The notes under the pieces: generated by a model
The model's database searches: none
Seen by the model: the letters and a program-made list of their open reading frames with translations, nothing else
Told to the model about the DNA's origin: nothing
Part shown: positions 17,884 through 28,384 of the stretch, piece after piece
How positions within the stretch are numbered: the stretch's first letter is position 1
How the letters are laid out: the number at the start of each line of letters is the position of its first letter
Program-made: the position numbers and the translations under genes
Assembly (NCBI GenBank): GCA_963765875.1
Contig: CAVXYK010000003.1
Location: forward strand, 124,001-188,000
From: JAWKOK01 sp963765875
Lineage (GTDB): Bacteria > Chloroflexota > Anaerolineae > Caldilineales > Caldilineaceae
Length of the DNA: 64,000 nucleotides
Direction of reading: 5' to 3'

Positions 17884-18034
17884 GTGGCTGAATCGTTGTT
17901 CTTGCAGCAGAGTCACAGATGTTTTTTTCGATGCCTGGGAAGCGCTTAAACTTATCTGTGTCCCATCCTCCCTCTATCTGTGTAAATCTGTGGCAAATCC
18001 TCCCGTTCCTACCGCAGAGTCAGCGTCGCCAATC

Positions 18035-18071
18035 AAAAAAGAGGTCGGATCCTATTCAAGAATCCGACCTC
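18035..18071 (-). terminator. intrinsic terminator of the nuclease-like gene
   Basis: A perfect 10-bp stem (18041-18050 with 18062-18071, allowing one or two extra pairs) is followed on the minus strand by TTTTTT. It lies 12 nt beyond the stop codon of the gene ending at 18083. Confidence 0.85.
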
Positions 18072-18082
18072 GTCCCAAGATT

Positions 18083-18844
18083 CTAGGCTATCACCTCGAG
18101 TTTGTCTGCGACAAGTGACAGCAGGAAATTACGTGGTTCTGCGGCATCGAAGAGTACGGCAATCGTGGTATCGTCGCCGCTGCCGCTGAGGTCGGTAATC
18201 ACGCCCTCTCCGTAGTGGGAGTGGCGGACCCGTTGTCCGTTGGCATAGTCTCCGGGGCTGGCCTTGACCGCAGGCATCTGTTCACCGGATTCAGAGTCAT
18301 CGCTACCGTTCAGACGGGAGACGGCTCCGGTCTCTCGGTCACGCCAACTTTCGGCCAAATTCGTCACCATCTGGTCTGGATCCTTGGCCACACGAGCGCA
18401 AATGTCAGAAGCGCGGGTTCGCGCTTCGCTCAAGGCCGGCGTCCAGCGTGTTTTATCGGCAATTGAACGGTCGCCCTGCGCCAATACTCGGCTGGCACGC
18501 GAGAGTACCCTGATCAGCCCATCCAGCTGTTTGATCGGATCCTCCATCAGGTAGACCACGGCCAGTTGGACATTGTTCATCCGACACAGCTCAACACGCG
18601 TCTGATCGCGTTGCTGCGCTTCGAGCAATTCCCACTCGCTCTGCCGTCGCTGGCCCCGACCGGTTAGATCGGCAAATCGGACACCGACGCCGGCCTCAGG
18701 ATAGTAGCGATCCAACTTCAATCGACGATTGGTCGACGGATTGATCAACCAGTCAGGATTGGCATCCCTCTGCATTTCAAAGCCCTCAAATGTTCGGGCC
18801 AAGATTTCCTGCCAAGCGTTCATTGCAAGGTATAGACTAGACAT
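18083..18844 (-). CDS. nuclease-like protein with UvrD/PcrA-type C-terminal domain
   Basis: A 253-aa protein I cannot name. The N-terminal 110 residues (NPSTNRRLKLDRYYPEAGVG, then about 30 residues on QQRDQTRVELCRMNNVQLAV) have the strand/helix order and the R-D-x2-K/R-x3 pattern of small PD-(D/E)XK endonucleases, although the usual acidic strand residue after the Asp is not obvious. The last 55 residues (GQRVRHSHYGEGVITDLSG to LVADKLEVIA) match the Tudor-like tail of UvrD/PcrA helicases, which binds RNA polymerase or DNA. The middle is low-complexity and acidic. The start is uncertain: the first ATG has only a weak ribosome binding site. Strong terminator downstream. Confidence 0.65.
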   Translation of the reverse strand: MSSLYLAMNAWQEILARTFEGFEMQRDANPDWLINPSTNRRLKLDRYYPEAGVGVRFADLTGRGQRRQSEWELLEAQQRDQTRVELCRMNNVQLAVVYLMEDPIKQLDGLIRVLSRASRVLAQGDRSIADKTRWTPALSEARTRASDICARVAKDPDQMVTNLAESWRDRETGAVSRLNGSDDSESGEQMPAVKASPGDYANGQRVRHSHYGEGVITDLSGSGDDTTIAVLFDAAEPRNFLLSLVADKLEVIA

Positions 18845-19038
18845 GGCTCTTAACTTGTATCTGCTCTGTGGTTGTTCTAAGAATATCTGACATCAATGGA
18901 GGTCAAAAGGCACAGGCCAAATCGTAGCACATCCGTTCAACTCATGCAACCATTCGACGATTGGATGGTCGACAACACGATGAGGCTTTGACTCACCCGG
19001 TTGGCTTTCAAGCTTCGCAGGTTTGAGCGGCGCGGTGC

Positions 19039-19044
19039 TATAAT
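19039..19044 (+). promoter_or_regulatory. TATAAT box placing the murJ start codon at or near the transcript end
   Basis: A perfect TATAAT ends 8 nt before the murJ ATG at 19053, so the transcript would begin at or within a few bases of the start codon (leaderless). No -35 consensus and no Shine-Dalgarno sequence are visible. Confidence 0.45.
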
Positions 19045-19052
19045 CCGCAGTC

Positions 19053-20813
19053 ATGGCAACAGACAAACAATCCCAAGAACGAGATGATTCAACCAGCCCA
19101 TCTGTCGACAGGCAGAGTCGCGGAGGGCCAACTGCGACGTTGATGCGCGCAGACAGCGCCGGCAAGCCCAACGCTGACGAAGTTGTAGGAAAGACCGTGG
19201 CTAAGGAGACCGTGGCTGAGGGGAACATGCCTGAGGAAACGACGGCCGCGGGCGCTCTCGACAATCGAGGAATCGCCAGCGCAGCCCTTTTGGTCATGAT
19301 CTTCTTCGTGCTCAGTCGATTCACAGGACTCGCCCGCGAGATTATCGTCGGGGCCCAGTTTGGCACCAGCGGCGAACTCGACGCCTATCTAGCCGCATTC
19401 CGGCTGCCCGATCTGCTCTTCCAACTGGTAGCGGGCGGTGCACTGGGCAGTGCATTCATTCCCACATTCTCGGGGTTCTGGGTGCAGGGCGAGAAGCGTA
19501 AGGCATGGCTGCTCTTTAGCCGTGTGCTCAACGGCATCACGTTGATCCTCGTATGCCTGGCCGCACTTGGAGCCATCCTTGCGGAGCCGTTGGTGGCCAA
19601 TATCATAGCCCCCGGCTTTTCGGCTGAACAGCAGGCGTTGACCGCAGACCTCATGCGCTGGATGCTGTTGAGCACGGTTGTCTTCGGCGCCAGCGGACTG
19701 ATCATGGGTGCTTTGAACGCCGTGCAGCACTTTCTGATGCCGGCGGCCGCGCCAGTGGTCTACAATCTTTCCATCATCGGAGGGGCCCTGTTCCTGGCCC
19801 CGCGCTGGGGCATCTATGGGTTGGTTGCAGGCGTTCTGGTCGGAGCGTTGGGACATTTGCTGGTACAGATCCCCGCCCTCTTCCGCTATCAGGCCCGCTA
19901 CACGCTTAGCCTGAGCGTACGAGATCCGGCCGTACGCGAGGTCGCCCGTCTGATGGGGCCCAGAGTCCTCGGTCTCTTTTTCGTCCAGATGCACTTTCTG
20001 GTCAACACGATCCTGGCAAGCAATCTAGCCGAAGGCAGCCTGAGCGCGCTCAACTATGCGTGGCTGATCATGCTATTGCCCCAGGGCATCTTTGCTCAAG
20101 CCGTGGCAACGGCAGCCTTTCCGACCTTCGCAGCGCAGATCGCCGATGGTCAACAGAATGCCATGCGCGGCACCTTCGGCAATATCCTGCGCACGATCCT
20201 CTTTCTCACCATCCCCGCAGCAGTCGGGCTACTCGTTCTGGCCGTCCCCGTCGTAACCGTGTTGTTGCAGCGAGGCGCATTCACCGAACAGAGCACCCAG
20301 ATGGTTGCCTACGCATTGCGCTTCTATGCACTGGGCCTGGTCGCTCACGCGACCGTCGAGATCACTGTGCGCGCGTTCTATGCCCTGCATGACACGTTGA
20401 CGCCGGTTGCTGTGGGCATCGGCGCCATGTTCCTCAACATATTGTTCTCGGTTTGGTGGGTGCGCTACTGGTCGTTCGGCGGTCTGGCGCTGGCCAACAG
20501 CGTTGCCACTTCCCTGGAGATGATACTGATGCTGGCACTCTTGTCACGCAAAATGAATGGGATCGAAATACGGCGTCTTATGCAGGCGGTGCTGCGCAAT
20601 GGCGCAGCCGCCTTGCTCATGGGCGGTGTCGTCTGGCTATGGTTGCGTTGGATTCAGACGCAGGCTTGGGGCGCATCATCGATCAGCGCCATGTGGATCG
20701 CGGCCATTGTCGGCCTGGCACTGGCAATCGTTGTCTATCTGGCGGGTGGGCTGCTCTTCAAAAGCAACGAGCTGAAGCCGGCGCTGGCCCTGCTGACACG
20801 TCGTGCTCGATGA
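19053..20813 (+). CDS. murJ: lipid II flippase MurJ
   Basis: A 586-aa polytopic membrane protein of the MOP superfamily that flips the peptidoglycan precursor lipid II across the membrane. After a hydrophilic N-terminus of about 70 residues, SAALLVMIFFVLSRFTGLAR begins TM1 with its typical SRxxGxxRE motif (REIIVGAQFG follows). GELDAYLAAFRLPDLLFQLV and GALGSAFIPTFSGF are the best-known family signatures. About 14 membrane segments can be counted, and the end is rich in hydrophobic segments as in the family. The long charged N-terminal extension is unusual. Upstream, a TATAAT box suggests a leaderless message. Confidence 0.95.
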   Translation: MATDKQSQERDDSTSPSVDRQSRGGPTATLMRADSAGKPNADEVVGKTVAKETVAEGNMPEETTAAGALDNRGIASAALLVMIFFVLSRFTGLAREIIVGAQFGTSGELDAYLAAFRLPDLLFQLVAGGALGSAFIPTFSGFWVQGEKRKAWLLFSRVLNGITLILVCLAALGAILAEPLVANIIAPGFSAEQQALTADLMRWMLLSTVVFGASGLIMGALNAVQHFLMPAAAPVVYNLSIIGGALFLAPRWGIYGLVAGVLVGALGHLLVQIPALFRYQARYTLSLSVRDPAVREVARLMGPRVLGLFFVQMHFLVNTILASNLAEGSLSALNYAWLIMLLPQGIFAQAVATAAFPTFAAQIADGQQNAMRGTFGNILRTILFLTIPAAVGLLVLAVPVVTVLLQRGAFTEQSTQMVAYALRFYALGLVAHATVEITVRAFYALHDTLTPVAVGIGAMFLNILFSVWWVRYWSFGGLALANSVATSLEMILMLALLSRKMNGIEIRRLMQAVLRNGAAALLMGGVVWLWLRWIQTQAWGASSISAMWIAAIVGLALAIVVYLAGGLLFKSNELKPALALLTRRAR

Positions 20814-20855
20814 TGCGTCAGTTTGGCGCTGATGAGCCTACTGAAAAACCGTTTT

Positions 20856-20931
20856 CACCACAGAGGCACGGAGAAGGCACAGAGTCCACAGAGGAAAAGC
20901 GCCGCCCACATGTGTTTATCTGCGTCCCTAT
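20856..20931. repeat. dispersed intergenic repeat, copy B
   Basis: Matches 17808-17883, with the first 45 nt identical. It ends exactly where the cytosine-free tract begins (about 20935). Confidence 0.7.
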
Positions 20932-20934
20932 AAT

Positions 20935-21636
20935 GTAATTTGTTTATATTATTTTAAATTAATGTTTTAATTATTTTTTTGTTAATATTATGATTATGTT
21001 TTGTTATATTTGTGTTTTATTTTTTGTTTTGTTTGTTGTAGTAATAATATGTGTGTTTGTTATTTTTGTGTTTTGTTAATTTGTGTTTGTAAATGTTGTA
21101 TATTAGTAGTTTGTGCATAGATAGAAGTGATGTTTATTGTGGAGAAAAGAGAATTTTTGTTTTGTAGTTATTAGTTTATTTGTATGTAGTTAGGTTTGTT
21201 TGTAAATAAGTTGTGTTGTATGGAATTAGAAAAAATAGTATTAAATAAGAGTTTAGTGTAGGGGTGTTGTAAGGGTGTATAGAAAGTGTTTAAGAGTTTG
21301 AAAGAAAGTTTAAGGAAGAAGAAGATTAAGATTGTAATGGGTATGGAAAGTGTAAGAAGGTTGAATGAGAATGAATTGTAAAGTGTTGTAGATAAAAAGT
21401 AGAAATAGGGGGGGTATATTGTTGAAAGAATGGTTAAGAAGGAAGAAGATATGATGGATGGTGAGTATGTATTAAGTATAAAAATGGAAAATTTGTTAGA
21501 AGATGTGAGATTAAGATTAATAAGGAAAAAAGAAATATATAATGGGATGAATTAAGGGAATGTAATTGTATATATATGGAGGAAAGGGGTTAATAAAATG
21601 TTATGATAGAATATGGTAGAGTTTGTTATTAGAAAG
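20935..21636. other. cytosine-free tract without genes
   Basis: Over about 700 nt the plus strand contains a single C (21116). The first 200 nt are T-rich with G and A; from about 21240 the strand becomes purine-rich. No open frame of useful length exists on either strand, and no repeat unit or hairpin is obvious. The surrounding DNA is GC-rich with normal C content. It may be an assembly or base-calling artefact or a chemically or enzymatically deaminated sequence. A second C-free block follows at 21721-21846 after a C-containing island (21637-21710). Confidence 0.85.
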
Positions 21637-21964
21637 CGTTACGATCTGCGTGCGTTTATCCTGTGAATAGGTCTTGGATTAAAAGCGGGAAAAGGCCTTC
21701 GGTGGTGAGAATAGATTAAATGATGGAAAAAGAGAAATAGGATGTGGAAGTGATTGAATTAGTAGTTTAGAAAGATTGATGTGTATAGTTGAGGGTGAGG
21801 ATTGAATAAGGTAGAGTATGATTAGAAATGGTTTAAGGGGAAGTATCTGGTAGTAGATTAAGTTGAGGAAGGTAAAGTTGAAAGAAGCTCAAGGATTGGT
21901 ATAGAAAAGTATTTCGGTGGCTAGATTTATGACTACAATGAAGACGCTATGATAACATGACTTC

Positions 21965-22052
21965 TGTAGGTCCGACTTGCAGTCGGACTAGTCCGGTTAC
22001 GTCTGGATCTGTCTGGCACGCGTACCTCGTCACACTGCAAGCGTGACCTACA
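21965..22052. repeat. MITE-like element with TGTAGGTC terminal inverted repeats
   Basis: The 24-nt left end (TGTAGGTCCGACTTGCAGTC and 4 more) and the inverted right end (TGTAGGTCACGCTTGCAGTG and 4 more) agree at about 18 positions. Each end is itself a small palindrome around TTGCAG. The 88-bp size and structure suggest a non-autonomous mobile element. The remainder of the gap up to 22291 shows nothing further. Confidence 0.6.
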
Positions 22053-22291
22053 AAATTCATGATCCCTTTGTGCTTTTGGTCTGATTCTTGCTTTTACAGT
22101 GGAGTCATTGATCTGGCGGATGCAAACAAAGGTTTTAGTATTCTCTAATGTAACTCTATTGCGGCCATGGTAGAATCTTGTTAGGGCTACGAAGGGTCGT
22201 CCGGTCAGCGAGATATAGCGAGCGTCATATCTTTTGAGCGATCAAAGCCGGAGGCCTGCACCAGAAACCCGTTCTAGGAGGATTTCAGAGC

Positions 22292-22984
22292 ATGTTCTAT
22301 TTCGACCCACTCTATCTTGTCTTTGCACTGCCGGCCATGATTTTGGGCCTATGGGCACAGGCTCGTGTACGCGGATCGTTCAAAAAATACTCGGGTGTCC
22401 CGACTGGGACAGGCATCAACGGCGCGCAGGCTGCGCGCAAAATGTTGGATGCCAACGGGCTGCAACATGTCGCCGTCGAACGCGTCGGCGGCTTCCTGTC
22501 CGACCACTACGACCCCCGGGGCAAGGTACTGCGACTCAGCGCTGATGTCTATGGCGGGGCCAATCTGGCCGCGGTCGGCGTGGCGGCCCATGAAGCAGGC
22601 CATGCGCTTCAAGACAAGACCAGCTATGCAGCGCTGAGATTTCGCTCGATCATGGTGCCCGCCGTTCAGATCGGCAGTTGGCTCGGACCGATCATCTTCT
22701 TTGCCGGCCTATTTCTGTCCACGGCCTTTGGCGAAAGTATCGCCTGGCTCGGCCTGTTTATCTTCGGCCTCACGGCGCTCTTTTCCATCGTGACGTTGCC
22801 AGTCGAGTTCAATGCCAGCAACCGGGCCAAAGAGCAGCTGGTCTCGCTGGCCATCCTGACACCGCAGGAAGTACAGGGCGTCAACAAGGTGCTAGGGGCA
22901 GCGGCATTGACCTACGTCGCCGCAGCCATCCAGGCCGTCGTGACCATGCTCTACTACGCATCGATCCTGTTGCGTAGAGACTGA
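22292..22984 (+). CDS. YugP-type membrane zinc metallopeptidase
   Basis: A 230-aa protein of the neutral zinc metallopeptidase family (Zn_peptidase_2, YugP-like). AAHEAGHALQD (about residue 105) is the HExxH zinc site. Membrane segments lie at the N-terminus (YLVFALPAMILGLWAQ), around residues 130-170 (two) and at the C-terminus. LPVEFNASNRA (about 172) contains the conserved downstream E-x-D/N-A-S segment of the family. AGGAGG at 22276-22281 lies 10 nt before the ATG. The next gene begins about 50 nt downstream, so the two may be one transcript. Confidence 0.9.
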   Translation: MFYFDPLYLVFALPAMILGLWAQARVRGSFKKYSGVPTGTGINGAQAARKMLDANGLQHVAVERVGGFLSDHYDPRGKVLRLSADVYGGANLAAVGVAAHEAGHALQDKTSYAALRFRSIMVPAVQIGSWLGPIIFFAGLFLSTAFGESIAWLGLFIFGLTALFSIVTLPVEFNASNRAKEQLVSLAILTPQEVQGVNKVLGAAALTYVAAAIQAVVTMLYYASILLRRD

Positions 22985-23031
22985 ATGAACCGAAATTGTG
23001 TCAGTGGCCGAACACTGAGGGAGATAAGCCC

Positions 23032-23298
23032 ATGTATGGTAATGATGGACCGTCAATGAGATTTCAGAGTGTAGGCATACCAGGGGCCGGTCTTGGCTGG
23101 ATGCTCATGATTCCAGGGTTGTTTCTGATTGTGTTTGCCGTAGCCATTCTGGTATGGCCGCAACTGTTGGCCTATCTGGTTGCAACCGTACTCCTGGTTG
23201 CAGGCATCTCGCTGTCCATGTGGGGTTGGCGCGTATCTAGAGCCACAAGACAACATCAGAGCCGGAATCACGGCGTAACCTACTACGAAGTCACGTAG
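23032..23298 (+). CDS. small two-helix membrane protein
   Basis: An 88-aa protein with a short polar N-terminus (MYGNDGPSMRFQSVG), two adjacent hydrophobic segments (WMLMIPGLFLIVFAVAILVW and LLAYLVATVLLVAGISLSMW) and a basic tail. GAGGGAG precedes the ATG at 23032; I prefer it to an in-frame start 36 nt earlier. It lies 47 nt after the metallopeptidase gene and before a strong terminator, so the two likely form an operon. No family recognised. Confidence 0.65.
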   Translation: MYGNDGPSMRFQSVGIPGAGLGWMLMIPGLFLIVFAVAILVWPQLLAYLVATVLLVAGISLSMWGWRVSRATRQHQSRNHGVTYYEVT

Positions 23299-23323
23299 TT
23301 CATCGGCATTGACGAGATTGAAT

Positions 23324-23365
23324 ATCAAAAAGGTCACCTTCAAGATGGAAGGTGACCTTTTTGAT
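23324..23365. terminator. bidirectional intrinsic terminator
   Basis: A perfect 17-bp stem (23324-23340 with 23349-23365) carries A/T-runs at its base so that both strands read hairpin plus TTTTT. It separates the small membrane-protein gene (plus) from the transporter ending at 23413 (minus). Confidence 0.9.
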
Positions 23366-23412
23366 TGGACCTTCGCCCTCTGTCGTAGCATGACTTTCGC
23401 ACTGTTCTTGGT

Positions 23413-24756
23413 TTAGTTCGCAAACTGCGGGTCACCGGCGATGATTCGACGCCGGGCCGGGCGGGTTCGCAGCCACAGCCAGATCACGCGTGTGATTGCG
23501 CCGCAGACCATGGCCAGCGCCACCACATTGACGCCTTTGGCAACATGGGTTGCAATGCCGAAGGCCAGCACCGACGAAAGCACGGTGAGCCCAAGGATCA
23601 TTGCCTCGGTGATCCCGCGTGTCTTGCGGCTGTGCAGCAAGATGCCGCTAAACCAACTCTCAAGCACCGTTAGCCCCGGCGCCAACATCGCGATCCAGAG
23701 GCCTGCACGCGCCATCGGGATCAGTTCCGCCGGCAGCGAAACGACCCGACCAAACCAGAGTTGAGCCAGCGGCGTGATGTTCATGATCAGCAATAGCCCT
23801 ACGACAACGAGTGCAAGTGTGACAGCAAAGCGCTGCAACGGCTTCACCGCGTCAGGTTTTTCGAGCAGCACGACGGTCACCTCGGTGAAGGCGAAACCTG
23901 CGCTCATCATTACAATGAGGACGCCGTAGACAACGGGCCACACAGCCAACGATGCAAGCGGATCGGGCATACGACTCAGCGCCGCACTGCCCATGGGCTG
24001 AACCAGAATTGCCAACAGAGAAGTCATGACCAGCGGCACATAGAAACTGACGAAGGAACGTAGCGTCAATGGATCAGCCACAGGCGGCGCAATGCCCAAC
24101 TCATCGCGAAGAACCGGCTTCACTCGAATCTTTGAATAGATCGCCTCGCTAATGACGCCCACAACGATGATGCCGGCAGCAACGGCGATTCCAGGGATAT
24201 CAAACAAGAAAAAAAGTGCGAGCATGGCAACCACGTCACAGGCCAGCCGGATGAGCGCCCCCAAGGTCACCGCACGCGTGTGCTCAAATCGGATCAGAAC
24301 ACCATAGTTGAACCGCCGATAGGCCAACGACACGCTCCAGGGCAGCATAATCTGAAAGCCGAGACGGGCTGGTTCCACCACTTGAGCGGGCACACCGATC
24401 ACGCCCTCTACCAGCAGGTAGAATAGAGGCGTGAAGGCAAGCAATGCATGGATGGTCGTTAGGAAAGCGGCCAGGACCAACATATACCTGCGCAGTGTAC
24501 GATACGAAGCCGTATCCTTGCTCAATGTCGTTGAGGCGGCGAGCAGCATCGTCACGGGCGAGGCCAAAATCAACGCCAATGGAAAGACCACACCCCAGGC
24601 AGCCAGATTGACAGCCGGGTCAGCTTTGCGAGCAGCAACTGCGGCCAACAACGGAATCTCTGCTGTCATGATGAGCCAACTGGCTGCCAGCGGCCACCAT
24701 GTGCTGAGAATACGCGACGATGTCAGCCTTGCCGGCTGGATGGAGGATGCTGTCAT
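23413..24756 (-). CDS. MOP-superfamily (MATE or ANK-like) membrane transporter
   Basis: About 447 aa with around 12 predicted membrane segments in two similar halves, as in the multidrug/oligosaccharidyl-lipid/polysaccharide (MOP) exporters. Readable parts are STWWPLAASWLIMTAEIPLL at TM1 and PLVMTSLLAILVQPMGSAAL opening the second half, a pattern closest to MATE or progressive-ankylosis-like proteins. Function and substrate cannot be assigned. I start at the ATG at 24756, with GGTGAG just upstream; GTG and TTG codons 9-12 nt earlier are alternatives. Confidence 0.7.
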   Translation of the reverse strand: MTASSIQPARLTSSRILSTWWPLAASWLIMTAEIPLLAAVAARKADPAVNLAAWGVVFPLALILASPVTMLLAASTTLSKDTASYRTLRRYMLVLAAFLTTIHALLAFTPLFYLLVEGVIGVPAQVVEPARLGFQIMLPWSVSLAYRRFNYGVLIRFEHTRAVTLGALIRLACDVVAMLALFFLFDIPGIAVAAGIIVVGVISEAIYSKIRVKPVLRDELGIAPPVADPLTLRSFVSFYVPLVMTSLLAILVQPMGSAALSRMPDPLASLAVWPVVYGVLIVMMSAGFAFTEVTVVLLEKPDAVKPLQRFAVTLALVVVGLLLIMNITPLAQLWFGRVVSLPAELIPMARAGLWIAMLAPGLTVLESWFSGILLHSRKTRGITEAMILGLTVLSSVLAFGIATHVAKGVNVVALAMVCGAITRVIWLWLRTRPARRRIIAGDPQFAN

Positions 24757-24879
24757 ACGGCTCACCAATCACAATGCCATGCTTTTGAGATACGATTCAG
24801 GTCGTGTTACTATCCCCTCATACTATCCCGACAGCGACTTCGTCGCAAGCCAAAGCCACAACAGACTGACAGGAATCCT

Positions 24880-25233
24880 ATGCCGGACGAGACAATTTTC
24901 AGCCGAATCATTCGCAGAGAGATCCCTTCGGATATCGTCTATCAGGATGAGTTAGTGACGGCCTTCGTGGATATCAACCCGCAAGCGCCGGTTCACATTC
25001 TGGTGATTCCCAACAAGCTCATCCCTACGGCAAATGACGTGACGGTCGAAGATGAATTGACTTTGGGTCGAATGTTTACGGTGGCTGCCAAGATCGCGGC
25101 AGACTGCAGCATAGCAGAGGACGGCTACCGGTTGATGGTCAACTGCAACCGTCACGGCGGGCAAGAAGTCTATCATCTTCACATGCATGTTTTGGGAGGA
25201 AGATCTTTGGGGCCAATGTTGTCTCGCCAATAA
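24880..25233 (+). CDS. HIT-family nucleotide-binding protein
   Basis: A 117-aa histidine-triad protein of the HINT branch, usually a purine nucleoside phosphoramidase. It starts MPDETIFSRIIRREIPSDIV, the typical HINT opening, continues with AFVDINPQAPVHILVIPN, and ends with the catalytic triad HLHMHVLGGRSLG. Length and motifs are complete. AGGA lies about 5 nt before the ATG. The stop codon lies within the left arm of a strong hairpin terminator. Confidence 0.95.
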   Translation: MPDETIFSRIIRREIPSDIVYQDELVTAFVDINPQAPVHILVIPNKLIPTANDVTVEDELTLGRMFTVAAKIAADCSIAEDGYRLMVNCNRHGGQEVYHLHMHVLGGRSLGPMLSRQ

Positions 25234-25271
25234 ACATGAGTCCGATCGCAAGCGGTCGGACTCATGTTTAT
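25230..25271. terminator. convergent hairpin terminator
   Basis: A perfect 16-bp stem (25230-25245 with 25256-25271) with TTTAT-like ends, between the HIT gene (plus, stop codon inside the stem) and mscL (minus). Confidence 0.85.
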
Positions 25272-25288
25272 CGAATAGTTCGACGGAT

Positions 25289-25687
25289 TTATGCGTTCCG
25301 CGCTTTCAGCAGGTCTCGAATCTCTGTGAGCAGCTTCTCCTCCTCCGTGGGTTCTGGTTCCGGTTCAGCTGCGACTTCCTCTTCTTCCTTGGCGGAAGCA
25401 CGTTCGGACGCAGTGTTGATCGCCTTGACCATCAGGAAGATGACGAACGAGATGATCAGGAAGTTGATGATGGCCTGGATGAAGTTGCCATACATAACCA
25501 CGGCATCACCGACCTGAAGGGATAGCGTCGTGAAGTCTATGCCCCCAAGCAGTACACCAATCACCGGCATGATGATATCGTCGACAAGCGAATTGACGAT
25601 CGCCGTGAAGGCAGCACCGATAATCACGGCCACTGCCAAGTCGATCACGTTACCTCGACTAATAAACTCTCGAAACTCTTTAATCAT
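25289..25687 (-). CDS. mscL: large-conductance mechanosensitive channel
   Basis: A 132-aa homopentameric inner-membrane channel that opens under osmotic downshock. It starts MIKEFREFISRGNVIDLAVA, the family hallmark, and has TM1 (VIIGAAFTAIVNSLVDDIIM), the periplasmic loop, TM2 (FIQAIINFLIISFVIFLMV) and a C-terminal acidic helix with a Glu/Pro run. I use the ATG at 25687 with GAGGGG upstream; the 30 residues before it are not conserved. Complete. Confidence 0.96.
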   Translation of the reverse strand: MIKEFREFISRGNVIDLAVAVIIGAAFTAIVNSLVDDIIMPVIGVLLGGIDFTTLSLQVGDAVVMYGNFIQAIINFLIISFVIFLMVKAINTASERASAKEEEEVAAEPEPEPTEEEKLLTEIRDLLKARNA

Positions 25688-25839
25688 TTTGGCCCCTCTT
25701 TTTGTGAGAAAAACGGTTGGACTGTCGATACCGGCCATTCCTTGCTGAATAAGGAAATGGCCCGGTGTTACACACACCAGGCTATCACACCAACATTGCA
25801 GCCAATATTAAGATCAGATTGTGACAAGGAAAACAGATT

Positions 25840-28110
<2,271 letters not shown>

Positions 28111-28319
28111 AAAAAAACAGAAAATGAGCCGATTCAAAGCCTGAAAAACAACCGCCACAACAATGAAGTCGACATCGAGATCTACCGCTTTTTTGTTCTG
28201 ACGCCGTTTTTCTTCTTGGTGTAGCCCCAGGCTGCAATTGACGCAGCCGACCAAATCTATGAAGCCGGCACCCGTGGTTTGGGGGACGACCTTGCAATAT
28301 CCACCGATGATGGCAACAG

Positions 28320-28363
28320 CTGGATTAGTGACGCTGACCAAGTGGCCGGCGTCACTAATCCAG
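28320..28363. repeat. 15-bp perfect inverted repeat
   Basis: CTGGATTAGTGACGC (28320-28334) recurs inverted at 28349-28363 around a 14-nt centre. There is no T-run. It lies in the gap 28111-28654, between the end of the molybdenum subunit gene and the comM remnant. Confidence 0.6.
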
Positions 28364-28384
28364 CAAACCTCAGGCCGACACCCG

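Noticed and set aside
20935..21900. A foreign AT-rich gene island
   Set aside because: AT-rich islands keep some C on both strands and contain open frames; here C alone is missing and no frame is open.
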